NCBI GenBank assembly: GCA_902595595.1
Contig: CACJQX010000002.1
Span: forward strand, 29,336 to 93,335
Source: an uncultured Pelagibacteraceae bacterium
GTDB lineage: Bacteria; Pseudomonadota; Alphaproteobacteria; Pelagibacterales; Pelagibacteraceae
Direction of reading: 5' to 3'
DNA length: 64,000 nt
Under the pieces are notes generated by a model, which ran no database searches, was not told the DNA's origin, and was given only the letters and a program-made list of their open reading frames with translations. A program made the position numbers and the translations under genes. Shown here piece by piece: positions 17,742 through 27,252 of this stretch (position 1 is its first letter; every line of letters begins with the position of its first letter).

Positions 17742-18995
17742 CTAAACTAAATTTTGATTTGAAAGGTTGGGGAAAAAGCAATCAACGATATCTCCTTTTT
17801 TAAATTTTGCTTTACCAGCTGGCAACAAAACCCAAATATTTGATTTTACAAATGATTTAATTCTAAATGACTCTTGACCTTTTAAAATTTCAACATTTAT
17901 TTTTCCATTTTTAGTTGTGCTTAATTGGCTTTTTACAAATCTTGTGAAATTCTTTTTTTTATCAAAACTATTTGTCAAAATAGCTTTAATAGATTTTTCT
18001 TCTGATAACCCTAAAGCATTTAAAATATATGGTATTACAAAAAATCTAAAACATGCGGCTGAGGAGATTGGATTTCCAGGTAGTCCAAATATTGCTTTTT
18101 CTTTCCCTTTAATTTTTGCAAACATTATTGGTTTTCCAGGCCTTATTGCAGCACTTTTAAAATAGCTTGATAACTTAAATTTTTTAACAACATCCGGTAT
18201 AAAATCAAACTTACCTGCAGATACTGCGCCTGACGTAATAATAATATCATCTTTAGATTTAATTAATTTATTTATTTTTTGTTTAAAAATATTTTGATGA
18301 TTATCTCTTAAAATACTTCCACTTTTAAAATTAAATAAAAAATTTTGATTTAAGTTTTTAATATAGTGCGTGTTAGAATTTCTTACCATCCAATTTGGAA
18401 TATTATCTTTGTCTGATATTTCGTTTCCAGTTGAAAAAAATAATATATTGATCTTTTTTTTTACTTTAATTTTTTTAATACCTAAACTTTTAAAAGCTAA
18501 AATATGGTTTGGTTGAACAATTGTATTTTTTTTTATTACAACCTCCCCTTTTTTAAAATCTGAACCTGCAAACCTAACATGATTAAATTTTTTTATTTTT
18601 TGATCAATTAAAATATATTTTTTATTATTTTTATTAGGTGCAAAAATTATTTGTTCTATAGGAATAATTGTATCAAAACCTTTTGGTATAATTCCTCCAG
18701 TCATTATTTCGGCTGTATCAAATTTTTTTATCTTTTTTTTATATGGTTTCATTCCAGCAGCAATTGAACCAATTATTTTAAATTTTTTTGGGAATTTTTT
18801 TTTTAATCCATTAGTGTCTTTTGAATTAATTGCGTATCCATCAAATGCAGCGTTATCTCCTGTCGGATAATTTATATTAGAATAAACATTGGTAGAAACT
18901 ACTCTATTTAGAGAATTTATACTCTTTAAAGTCTCATCTTTGATTTTAATTTTTGCTTTTTTTAAAATTGTCTTTGATTTTTCGTAACTAATCAT
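17742..18995 (-). CDS. moeA: Molybdopterin molybdenumtransferase
   Basis: Inserts molybdate into adenylylated molybdopterin. At 417 residues it has the usual length and motifs: the PTGDNAAFDGYA region, MTGGIIPKGFDTIIP, FSTGNEISD, TSGAVSAGKFDFIPDVVKK and GLPGNPISSAACF. It overlaps mobA by eight bases and together they supply the bis-MGD cofactor to the formate dehydrogenase encoded just upstream on the other strand. The protein is unusually rich in Lys, as many proteins of this genome. Confidence 0.94.
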   Translation of the reverse strand: MISYEKSKTILKKAKIKIKDETLKSINSLNRVVSTNVYSNINYPTGDNAAFDGYAINSKDTNGLKKKFPKKFKIIGSIAAGMKPYKKKIKKFDTAEIMTGGIIPKGFDTIIPIEQIIFAPNKNNKKYILIDQKIKKFNHVRFAGSDFKKGEVVIKKNTIVQPNHILAFKSLGIKKIKVKKKINILFFSTGNEISDKDNIPNWMVRNSNTHYIKNLNQNFLFNFKSGSILRDNHQNIFKQKINKLIKSKDDIIITSGAVSAGKFDFIPDVVKKFKLSSYFKSAAIRPGKPIMFAKIKGKEKAIFGLPGNPISSAACFRFFVIPYILNALGLSEEKSIKAILTNSFDKKKNFTRFVKSQLSTTKNGKINVEILKGQESFRIKSFVKSNIWVLLPAGKAKFKKGDIVDCFFPNLSNQNLV

Positions 18996-19596
18996 TTTTG
19001 AGTATTTCTTCAGCTTTTTCTAAATCTTCTTTTGTATTTATATTAAAGAAAGGATTATTATTTGAAAACTCCATATTAATTATTTTTACCCCAGTATTAT
19101 TAGCCCACAACTCTACTTTTCTTTCTCCATTGTTCAAATCCTTCTCTAATTTATCTAATAAATTAATCGACCATAAGCCAAATATATTATGTCTTGTGTT
19201 GTTTGACTTAATGAAAAATAAATCACTTTCATTGAAATTAATATTTTGAATAAAATCTTTAAGTATTTGTCTCTTAAAAAAAGGTGTATCTACAGGGAAA
19301 GTTGCTATCCATTTGTAGTCTTTTTGATTTTCTTTTATCCATTTCATGGCTGATAAAACTCCACCTAACGGACCAAGACCTTTTTCAAAATCTTCAATTA
19401 TTGAAATTTTTTCTGTGTTATGAAAATTAATTTTATTATTTGATACTATTAAGACTTCCTTGAATTCATCAATAATTTCAGTCAACATGTGATCAATTAA
19501 CAATTTTCCAGCTAACTTTACTTGGGATTTATCTTCGCCAAACCTTTGTGACTTACCGCCTGCTAGCACAGTGCCTAAAATATTGTTATGATCCAT
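18988..19596 (-). CDS. mobA: Molybdenum cofactor guanylyltransferase
   Basis: Attaches GMP to molybdenum cofactor to form MGD, required by DMSO-reductase family enzymes such as formate dehydrogenase. The nucleotidyltransferase signature is GTVLAGGKSQRFGEDKSQ at the N terminus, followed by FPVDTPFF where metal binds. The length, 202 residues, is normal. It is divergent from the NifU-like gene across 42 AT-rich bases that must hold both promoters. Confidence 0.93.
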   Translation of the reverse strand: MDHNNILGTVLAGGKSQRFGEDKSQVKLAGKLLIDHMLTEIIDEFKEVLIVSNNKINFHNTEKISIIEDFEKGLGPLGGVLSAMKWIKENQKDYKWIATFPVDTPFFKRQILKDFIQNINFNESDLFFIKSNNTRHNIFGLWSINLLDKLEKDLNNGERKVELWANNTGVKIINMEFSNNNPFFNINTKEDLEKAEEILKND

Positions 19597-19638
19597 CTAT
19601 AAAATATAAAACATTCAAAGTTGAATTAAAGAAATTAA

Positions 19639-20037
19639 ATGGATTTAAGAATTTTAGAAATAGCAGCCCATACTGAAAACAATAAAGTTGTTGAAAACTA
19701 TACTCATAAGTCAAAACACAAAAATCCATTATGTGGTGATGAGATGGAAATAAGCTTAATTGTCAAAGAAGATGTTGTAAAAGATATGGGTTATCAGTGT
19801 AAATCATGTGTTTATTGTCAGGCATCAGTCAGTCTATTGTCCAGAAAAATAAAGGAAAAAAAAGTTGATGATATTAAAAAATTTATAAAAGTTGGTGAAC
19901 AACTTTTTGAGGATGCAAAAGTAAGTATGGAAAAACATTGGAAAGACTTTAAAGAAATTTTAGATAAAAAAAATCTTTCAAGGAAAGAATGTTTGCTTTT
20001 ACCTTTAAGAACTATTGCGAAAGCATTAAAAATATAA
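19639..20037 (+). CDS. NifU/IscU/SufU-like iron-sulfur scaffold protein
   Basis: A 132-residue protein with scaffold-type cysteines: Cys32 in NPLCGDE, a Cys-rich QCKSCVYCQAS stretch and a late Cys in KECLLLPL. This is the order of IscU/SufU proteins, with extra cysteines in the middle motif. It starts the plus-strand run leading to fdhD and formate dehydrogenase, whose subunits need many Fe-S clusters, so a dedicated scaffold is a reasonable inference. The stop is followed immediately by the HPP gene start. Confidence 0.75.
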   Translation: MDLRILEIAAHTENNKVVENYTHKSKHKNPLCGDEMEISLIVKEDVVKDMGYQCKSCVYCQASVSLLSRKIKEKKVDDIKKFIKVGEQLFEDAKVSMEKHWKDFKEILDKKNLSRKECLLLPLRTIAKALKI

Positions 20038-20514
20038 ATGATCAAAATTACAAAACCCTTATTGCAAAAAGCATTAATTGCAGGTTTTTTTTCTGCATTT
20101 ACAATTGGTGTGCTAACAGTCCTTACTTATAAAAGTACACTTGGATATTTTATTGCAGCCTCTTTTGGTTCTTCAATGGTTTTATTATTTGGTTTTCCTG
20201 AAAGCCCATTTGCACAACCAAAGAATGTTTTTTTTGGACATTTGGTAACCGCTTTAGTAGGAGTAATTTTTGTAAACTATATTCCGCTCCCTATTTATAT
20301 CAGTATTGCAATTGCTGTTGGAGCTGGAGTTTTTTTAATGATTGTACTTAATATTGTTCACCCACCTGCTGGTGGAAATCCAATTATAGTTATTATTGGA
20401 AGTGCCTCTTATGATTATTTAATTAATCCGATAATTTTTGGTTGTATAATTATATTGTTATTAGCAATTATAATTAACAAATATTTATTAAAAAAAAACT
20501 ATCCTCTAAAATAA
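20038..20514 (+). CDS. HPP family membrane protein
   Basis: A 158-residue protein with four to five hydrophobic helices and the name-giving His-Pro-Pro in NIVHPPAGGNPIIV. It begins directly after the NifU-like gene and lies four bases before fdhD. Plant HPP proteins act in chloroplast nitrite uptake; bacterial members are poorly known. In this formate dehydrogenase cluster it might move formate, nitrite or another small anion, but the sequence gives no proof. Confidence 0.83.
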   Translation: MIKITKPLLQKALIAGFFSAFTIGVLTVLTYKSTLGYFIAASFGSSMVLLFGFPESPFAQPKNVFFGHLVTALVGVIFVNYIPLPIYISIAIAVGAGVFLMIVLNIVHPPAGGNPIIVIIGSASYDYLINPIIFGCIIILLLAIIINKYLLKKNYPLK

Positions 20515-20518
20515 TTTA

Positions 20519-21358
20519 ATGAATTCTAAATACAAAGTTTTAAAATATTCATCTAACAAGTTTGAAAATATTGATGATTTAATTTCAATTGAAGAACCAT
20601 TGGAGATTTCATTAAAGTATAAAGAAACAGATAAATGGATAAATCAAAGTTTATCTATTACAATGAGAACTCCTGGTGATGATGAGGATCTTGTAAGAGG
20701 ATTTTTATATAATGAACAAATTATAACAAATATTAGTGATATTGATTCAATAGAAAGTTATGGAGATAATGTTGGTCAATACAATATTAAAAATAAAATA
20801 TTAGCAACTTTAAATAATTCTAAAAATATAAATATTTCAAAAATAAAAAGAGACTTTTTAACTAATTCATCCTGTGGTGTATGTGGAAAATCTTCACTTG
20901 ATGCTCTAGAAATAATTAAAAAAAATAAAACAAATCCATCAGAGCCCAAAATCAAAAAAGAGGTAATTGTTAAATCACCAGATGCATTGAGAGAAGGCCA
21001 ATCAGAATTCAGTAAAACAGGTGGAATTCATGCAAGTGGTCTTTTTACTAGTAATGGGGAACTGGTTACTATTAGAGAGGATGTGGGAAGACATAATGCT
21101 CTAGATAAACTTATTGGTTGTGCATTAAACAACAATCAAATTGATCCTAAAAACCAATTTATAACATGCTCAGGCAGACTTAATTTTGAATTGGTTCAAA
21201 AGGTTTTGATGACGGATATAGGTATAATGATAGGCGTTGGTGCGCCAACTAGTCTTGCTATCGATTTAGCGAATAAATTTGACATTACCCTTGTTGGTTT
21301 CGTAAAGAGGGACAGTTTTAATATTTACACAAATAACAAAAAAGTTATTGTGGGCTAA
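20519..21358 (+). CDS. fdhD: Formate dehydrogenase sulfurtransferase FdhD
   Basis: FdhD transfers sulfur from a cysteine desulfurase to the molybdenum cofactor of formate dehydrogenase. The 279-residue protein has the active-site motif SSCGVCGKSS in the middle, the DxDLVRGFLY-like segment near the N terminus and GGIHASGLF and REDVGRHNALDK after it. It precedes the fdh structural genes by 18 bases. Confidence 0.93.
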   Translation: MNSKYKVLKYSSNKFENIDDLISIEEPLEISLKYKETDKWINQSLSITMRTPGDDEDLVRGFLYNEQIITNISDIDSIESYGDNVGQYNIKNKILATLNNSKNINISKIKRDFLTNSSCGVCGKSSLDALEIIKKNKTNPSEPKIKKEVIVKSPDALREGQSEFSKTGGIHASGLFTSNGELVTIREDVGRHNALDKLIGCALNNNQIDPKNQFITCSGRLNFELVQKVLMTDIGIMIGVGAPTSLAIDLANKFDITLVGFVKRDSFNIYTNNKKVIVG

Positions 21359-21376
21359 ATTAATAAAAGGGTATCT

Positions 21377-23032
21377 GTGTCAAAAAATATAAGCAATTTA
21401 TCAGGCAGAATAGGCTTAAAAGATAACCTATTTAAGCAAATCTCAGAAAATACCTTAAGCGATAATCCACAAGATATTAAAGAAATTGCCAAAAAACATA
21501 ACCTAGGTGTTTCAACTCTACATGGCGCAGAGTCTTTTTATGAATTTTTAAGACCTTCTCATAGAGAAAAAAAAGCTTTCGTTTGTAATGGTAGTGCATG
21601 TATGTGTGCGGGTACTCAAGACAAATTAAAAGATAAACTAAAGGAAAAACTAGGTGACGATAAGGTTGGAGAAATGTTCTGCTTAGGTCATTGTTATGAA
21701 AATCATGCTTTCCATTATGATGGAGAAAATTATGCTGGTAAAGATATAGAAAAAATTGACCAAATAATTAGAGGTGAAGAAATTAAACAAGAAAAATTTT
21801 TCTCTAAGAGTTATGCAACAACAAGTTTTTTAATGGATGACAAGTTATCTTCAACAGATCAATTCAATGAACAATTAAGTAAATTTTTAAAAACAGATAA
21901 AAAAGAAATAGTAAAATCGTTATTAGATTCAAATTTAACAGGAAGAGGTGGTGCAGGTTTTCCAACAGGAATGAAATGGGATTTCTGCAGTAAAGCAAAA
22001 GGAGATAAAAAATATGTTATCTGTAATGCAGATGAGGGTGACTCTGGTGCTTTCTCAGATAGATATTTATTAGAGGACCAGCCTCTAAAAGTTATTTTTG
22101 GAATGGTAATTTGTGGTTATGTGATAGGAAGTAATGAAGGAGTTTTATACATTAGAGGTGAATATCCTAAATCTATTGAAGCAATAAATGGCTGTATCAA
22201 TGAACTTAAAAAATTAAATTTACTAGGTGAAAATATTTTAGGAACTGATTTTTCATTTGATCTTGGAATTTGTATTGGTCAAGGTGCATATATTTGTGGA
22301 GAAGAAACAGCTTTGATTGCATCTATTGAAGGAAGAAGAGCTGAAGTAGATGTAAGGCCCCCCTTCCCTGTTACCGAAGGATTATATAAAAAACCAACGG
22401 TAGTTAATAATGTTGAAACATTGGCTGCTGCAACTGGAATTTTACTTAATGGATCAGAGAAATTTTCTTTAGTTGGAAATAAAAAATCAGCTGGAACAAA
22501 ATTAGTTTGCTTAGATAGTTTCTTTAACAACCCGGGTGTTTATGAAATTGATATGGGCACACCAATGAAAAAAATATTTAATGAAATTGGTGGTGGATAC
22601 AAAGAACCTGTTAAAGCTTTTCAAATAGGAGGTCCATTAGGTGGTGTTGTTCCTTTAAGTGAAATAGAAAATTTAAATTTAGATTTTCAGGAGTTCACAG
22701 CAAAAGGTTTTATGTTAGGTCACGCAAGTGTAGTTAGCATTCCAAAAAATTTTCCAATGGCTGAATATATTCATCACTTGTTTGAATTCTCAGCTGAAGA
22801 ATCATGCGGGAAATGTTTCCCAGGAAGACTAGGATCTTACAGAGGTAAAGAGATGTTTGATCAAGCCAAGAAGAAAACAGCTAAAATTCCTTTAAAATTA
22901 CTAGAAGAATTGTTAGTTACTATGCAAAAAGGATGCTTATGTGCTCTTTGTGGAGCAATCCCAACTCCAATTCAGAACATACTAAAATACTTTGGGGATG
23001 AAATGAAAAATGATATGGTTAAAGATAATTAA
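21377..23032 (+). CDS. fdsB: NAD-dependent formate dehydrogenase, flavin/diaphorase subunit (NuoE-NuoF fusion)
   Basis: A 551-residue fusion. Residues up to about 130 are a NuoE-like thioredoxin-fold domain with the [2Fe-2S] cysteines CNGSAC and CLGHC. The rest is NuoF-like, with FMN loop GRGGAGFPTG, NADEGDSGAFSDR, an NAD region near GAYICGEETAL and the [4Fe-4S] cysteines SCGKC and CLCALCG. It passes electrons from formate to NAD+. Translation starts at GTG with an AAGGG-type ribosome site upstream. The stop overlaps the alpha-subunit start. Symbol chosen by analogy to the Fds enzyme, where the two domains are separate subunits. Confidence 0.9.
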   Translation: MSKNISNLSGRIGLKDNLFKQISENTLSDNPQDIKEIAKKHNLGVSTLHGAESFYEFLRPSHREKKAFVCNGSACMCAGTQDKLKDKLKEKLGDDKVGEMFCLGHCYENHAFHYDGENYAGKDIEKIDQIIRGEEIKQEKFFSKSYATTSFLMDDKLSSTDQFNEQLSKFLKTDKKEIVKSLLDSNLTGRGGAGFPTGMKWDFCSKAKGDKKYVICNADEGDSGAFSDRYLLEDQPLKVIFGMVICGYVIGSNEGVLYIRGEYPKSIEAINGCINELKKLNLLGENILGTDFSFDLGICIGQGAYICGEETALIASIEGRRAEVDVRPPFPVTEGLYKKPTVVNNVETLAAATGILLNGSEKFSLVGNKKSAGTKLVCLDSFFNNPGVYEIDMGTPMKKIFNEIGGGYKEPVKAFQIGGPLGGVVPLSEIENLNLDFQEFTAKGFMLGHASVVSIPKNFPMAEYIHHLFEFSAEESCGKCFPGRLGSYRGKEMFDQAKKKTAKIPLKLLEELLVTMQKGCLCALCGAIPTPIQNILKYFGDEMKNDMVKDN

Positions 23033-25800
23033 TGAGTTCAGAGAAAAGAAAAATTGCTTATATTGACGGAAAACCGTATGAAATCGGTCCAAATCACTCG
23101 TCTATTTTAAAATTTGTAAAAAGTTATGTAGGTGAAAAAAAAGTTCCTACCTTATGTGATGATCCAAATTTAGCACCTTATGGAGCTTGTAGAGTGTGTT
23201 CGGTCGAAGTTGCTTTAGAAAAAGATGGCCCTACAAGAGTAGTTGCTTCTTGCCATACTCCAGTTGCTGAAAATCAACATATCTTTACTTCAAATGAATC
23301 CTTGAAAGATCTTAGAAAAAATATTGTTGAATTAGTATTAACAGATCATCCAATGGAATGTGATACTTGTGAGGTAAATAACAACTGTGAATTACAAACA
23401 GTAGCAAACGATTTAGGGGTATCTGATCACAGATATAACAGTCCAAAACAACATAAAGGAATTCCAAGAGATACATCTCATGATTACATGAGAATGAATT
23501 TAGACAACTGTATCAATTGTGGAAGATGTGTCAGGGCTTGTGATGAAATTCAAGGTTCATTCGTTTTAACAATGAGTGGAAGAGGATTTGAATCAAGAAT
23601 AACAACTGATAACGACATGATGTTTGGAGATAGTTCATGTGTTTCTTGTGGTGCTTGCGCTCACACTTGTCCAACAGATGCTATCTCAGATGTTTTTCAA
23701 TCAAAGTCTGCTGCAGTAGATAAAAAAGTTAGAACAACTTGTTCATACTGCGGTGTTGGTTGTAATTTAGAGGCTTCAATTAAAGACGATAAAGTTGTAG
23801 CTATTGATACGCCTAAACAAACAGAAGTTAACGCTGGACATACGTGTATTAAGGGAAGATATGCATTTAGTTTTTATGATCATCCAGACAGATTAAAAAC
23901 ACCTTTAATTAAAAGAAATGGAAAATTTGAAGAAGCTTCTTGGGATGAAGCTTACAATTTTATCAAAAAGGAAATGAATAGAATTACAAAAGAAAATGGT
24001 CCAGATGCCTTTGCTGGAATTTCTTCCGCAAGATGTACAAATGAAGAAAATTATGTTTTTCAAAAAATGATTAGAGCTGCTGTCGGAACTAACAGTGTAG
24101 ATTGTTGTGCAAGAATTTGTCATTCACCAACAGCTTGGGGAATGCAACAAACTTTTGGTACTGGGGCAGCAACTAACTCTACAGAAGATATTTATCACGC
24201 AGATTTATTTTTAGTCATTGGAGCTAATCCAACTAATGCTCATCCTGTAACAGGTGCAAAAATAAAACAGCAAATCATGAAAGGTAAAAAATTAATCGTG
24301 CTTGATCCAGTCACAACTGAACTAGCAAAACTTGCTGATTATCATATTAAACTAAGACCAGGAACTAACGTTGCAGTTCTAAATATGATGTTACATTTTA
24401 TTATAAAATCAAAACTTTATAATGCAGATTTTGTTAGAGATAGAACTGAAGGTTTTGATAATTTCTTAAAAGAAATTGAAAGACAAGATGTTGATCATTT
24501 AGCAAAAGTAGCTGGTGTAGATAAACAATTAGTTAAAGAAGCTGCAATTGCATATGCAACTGCTAGAAATTCAATGGAGTTTCATGGATTAGGAGTTACT
24601 GAACACGAACAAGGATCTAAAACAGTAATGTTAATTGCAGATCTAGCAATGATCACTGGAAACATTGGACGAAAAGGTGTCGGGGTTAATCCTTTAAGAG
24701 GTCAAAACAATGTTCAAGGTGCAGCAGATATGGGATGTCAACCACACCAAGGTGCTGGATATTTCCCTGTAGCTGATGAAAAACATCAAGAATTCTACAC
24801 TGAAAAATACGGAGTAACTCACCCAACTAAGCCAGGATTAAAAATTCCTCAAATGTTTGAAGCTGCAATTAACAAGGAATTAAAAGGTTTATGGATTATA
24901 GGTGAAGATATTGTTCAAACAGATCCTAACAGCGCACATGTAATTGAAGCTATGAATTCTTTAGAACTTTTAGTTGTTCAAGAAATATTTATGAGTGAAA
25001 CAGCAAAATTAGCAACTGTTGTTCTACCAGGTACAACTTTCTTAGAAAAAGATGGAACTTTTACTAACACTGAGAGAAGAATTCAAAGAGTGAACAGAGC
25101 TGTACCTCCTCTACCAGGAACTAAACCTGATGGATTAATTGTAACTGAGATGATGCAGAAATTAGGATTTGATCAGCCAACTTATGATGCAGATCAAGTT
25201 CTAGCAGAAATTGCTGATATCGTTCCTTTCTTTAAGGGAGTTACTAGAGAAAGACTTGGAAAATTTGGATTACAATGGCCAGTTCAAGAAGATGGAACTG
25301 ATACAAAAATTTTACATACTGAAACATTTAAATTAGGTAAAGGCAGACTAAAAAACTTTGATTGGAAAGAATCATCAGAAATAGAAGCAAATCAAAAAGA
25401 CTACCCTTTAATTTTAACAACAAGTAGAGTTTTACAACATTACAATGCAGCAACAATGACTAGAAGAACAAAAAATATAAATATTGTTGATGAAGATGTT
25501 TTATTAATTCATCCTAAAGATGCGGCTCATAGAGATCTAAATACAGGTGATATTGGAAGACTATATTCAGGTAGAGGTGAGGTTGCACTTAAAGTTGAGG
25601 TTACAGATAAAGTTAAAGAAGGAATTGTGTTTACTACGTTCCATTTCCCAGAGCATATGGTTAATATGGTTACAGGCCATGGTAAAGATGAAGAAACAAT
25701 GTGTGCAGAATACAAAGTATCTTCTGTTGAAGTACAAAAAATCTCTAATCAATTTAAAACAGAAGTTAAACCAAAAGAAAATCAAGCTGAAGTTAGTTAA
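23032..25800 (+). CDS. fdhA: Formate dehydrogenase catalytic (alpha) subunit
   Basis: A 922-residue molybdenum enzyme oxidising formate to CO2. In order: a [2Fe-2S] ferredoxin domain (GACRVCSVEV), a NuoG-type His/Cys cluster (HPMECDTCEVNNNC), two [4Fe-4S] motifs (CINCGRCVRAC and CVSCGACAHTC), the cluster before the catalytic domain (CSYCGVGC) and the bis-MGD domains. The catalytic residue is cysteine in CCARICHSPT, where some homologues have selenocysteine. It needs moeA, mobA and fdhD nearby. Likely role is energy gain from formate released by one-carbon metabolism. Confidence 0.94.
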   Translation: MSSEKRKIAYIDGKPYEIGPNHSSILKFVKSYVGEKKVPTLCDDPNLAPYGACRVCSVEVALEKDGPTRVVASCHTPVAENQHIFTSNESLKDLRKNIVELVLTDHPMECDTCEVNNNCELQTVANDLGVSDHRYNSPKQHKGIPRDTSHDYMRMNLDNCINCGRCVRACDEIQGSFVLTMSGRGFESRITTDNDMMFGDSSCVSCGACAHTCPTDAISDVFQSKSAAVDKKVRTTCSYCGVGCNLEASIKDDKVVAIDTPKQTEVNAGHTCIKGRYAFSFYDHPDRLKTPLIKRNGKFEEASWDEAYNFIKKEMNRITKENGPDAFAGISSARCTNEENYVFQKMIRAAVGTNSVDCCARICHSPTAWGMQQTFGTGAATNSTEDIYHADLFLVIGANPTNAHPVTGAKIKQQIMKGKKLIVLDPVTTELAKLADYHIKLRPGTNVAVLNMMLHFIIKSKLYNADFVRDRTEGFDNFLKEIERQDVDHLAKVAGVDKQLVKEAAIAYATARNSMEFHGLGVTEHEQGSKTVMLIADLAMITGNIGRKGVGVNPLRGQNNVQGAADMGCQPHQGAGYFPVADEKHQEFYTEKYGVTHPTKPGLKIPQMFEAAINKELKGLWIIGEDIVQTDPNSAHVIEAMNSLELLVVQEIFMSETAKLATVVLPGTTFLEKDGTFTNTERRIQRVNRAVPPLPGTKPDGLIVTEMMQKLGFDQPTYDADQVLAEIADIVPFFKGVTRERLGKFGLQWPVQEDGTDTKILHTETFKLGKGRLKNFDWKESSEIEANQKDYPLILTTSRVLQHYNAATMTRRTKNINIVDEDVLLIHPKDAAHRDLNTGDIGRLYSGRGEVALKVEVTDKVKEGIVFTTFHFPEHMVNMVTGHGKDEETMCAEYKVSSVEVQKISNQFKTEVKPKENQAEVS

Positions 25801-25805
25801 TTAAA

Positions 25806-27251
25806 ATGACCATTGGTTGGCATTTTGATAATACATATTCAAAGTTATCAAATACTTTTAAAGAAAATATTAAACCAACTCCTGTTCATGATCCAGAATT
25901 AGTAATTTTAAATGAGGAACTAGCATCTACTTTAAATTTAGATTTTTCAAAAACAGACAAAAAAAAATTAGCAGAAATATTTTCTGGTAACTTCATACCA
26001 GAAGAAACTAATACTATTGCGCAAGCATATGCAGGACATCAATTTGGACACTTTACTATGTTAGGGGATGGTAGAGCAGTTTTGTTGGGCGAACATTTAG
26101 TTAACAATGACAATCGTTTTGATATTCAGTTTAAAGGTTCAGGAAGAACTTCTTATTCTAGAGGTGGTGATGGAAGAGCGGCTCTGGGACCTATGCTTAG
26201 GGAATATATTATTAGCGAAGCAATACATTCATTAAATATTCCAACTACTAGAAGTCTTGCTGTAGTCAAAACAGGAGAAAAAGTTGTAAGAGAAAATCTT
26301 TTACAGGGCGCTATATTAACAAGAGTTGCATCAAGTCATCTTCGGGTTGGAACGTTTCAATATATAGCTGCAACTCAAAACATTGAAAATTTAAATACTT
26401 TAGTCGACTACACAATAAACAGACATTATCCAGAAATTAAAACATCAAATTCAAAAGGATTAGACTTGTTAAATCTTGTAATGGAAAAACAATGCCAGCT
26501 AGTAATCAATTGGATGCGAGTTGGATTTATTCATGGGGTTATGAATACTGACAACATGGCAATTTCAGGTGAAACCATTGATTATGGTCCTTGTGCATTT
26601 ATGGATCATTATGATCCAAAAACTGTATTTAGCTCAATAGATAAATTTGGGAGATATGCCTTTTCTAATCAACCACCAATTACAAAGTGGAATTTAGCAA
26701 GATTTGCAGAATGTTTAATACCTTTAATTGATAAAAATGAAGATACTGCAATTAAATTAGCAACAGATTTAATAGATAATTTCCAAAATATTTATGAAGA
26801 TAAATGGTTAAATATGATGAGAGATAAACTTGGTCTATTTGGTGAGAATAAAAATGATAAAAAATTAATTAATGATTTGTTTAATTGGATGGAAAAAAAT
26901 AAAGCTGATTACACAAATACTTTTTGTAATCTAATGGATATCAATTCTGATGAAATTTATAAAAATAATGATTTTATAGATTGGAAAAATGAATGGAAAA
27001 AAAGATCTGAGTTAAATAATTCAACTAAGGAAAAACAAAGCAAACTTATGAAATTAAATAATCCAATCGTAATTCCTAGAAATCATAAAGTAGAGGAAGC
27101 TTTAGCTGAAGCAGACAAAGGAAGTTTAGATAAAATGAAAAAGTTATTAGCTATTTTAAAAAATCCTTACGACAATCAGAATAATATTGAAGAATATCAA
27201 GCACCTGCTCCATCGAGCAACAAAAAATATCAAACTTTTTGTGGAACTTAA
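25806..27251 (+). CDS. selO: SelO/YdiU family protein adenylyltransferase
   Basis: A pseudokinase-fold enzyme that AMPylates proteins, linked to redox stress. The 481-residue chain has YAGHQFGHFTMLGDGRA, the FKGSGRTSYSRGGDGRAAL region containing the reversed nucleotide site, and GVMNTDNMAISG holding the metal-binding Asn and Asp. It starts five bases after fdhA and may be read from the same transcript. The C terminus ends with the conserved YQTFCGT-type tail, which in relatives contains a redox cysteine. Confidence 0.9.
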   Translation: MTIGWHFDNTYSKLSNTFKENIKPTPVHDPELVILNEELASTLNLDFSKTDKKKLAEIFSGNFIPEETNTIAQAYAGHQFGHFTMLGDGRAVLLGEHLVNNDNRFDIQFKGSGRTSYSRGGDGRAALGPMLREYIISEAIHSLNIPTTRSLAVVKTGEKVVRENLLQGAILTRVASSHLRVGTFQYIAATQNIENLNTLVDYTINRHYPEIKTSNSKGLDLLNLVMEKQCQLVINWMRVGFIHGVMNTDNMAISGETIDYGPCAFMDHYDPKTVFSSIDKFGRYAFSNQPPITKWNLARFAECLIPLIDKNEDTAIKLATDLIDNFQNIYEDKWLNMMRDKLGLFGENKNDKKLINDLFNWMEKNKADYTNTFCNLMDINSDEIYKNNDFIDWKNEWKKRSELNNSTKEKQSKLMKLNNPIVIPRNHKVEEALAEADKGSLDKMKKLLAILKNPYDNQNNIEEYQAPAPSSNKKYQTFCGT

Positions 27252-27252
27252 T

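Noticed and set aside
23032..25800. Possible selenocysteine codon in formate dehydrogenase
   Set aside because: The catalytic position is an ordinary cysteine codon in CCARICHSPT, and the frame has no internal TGA.
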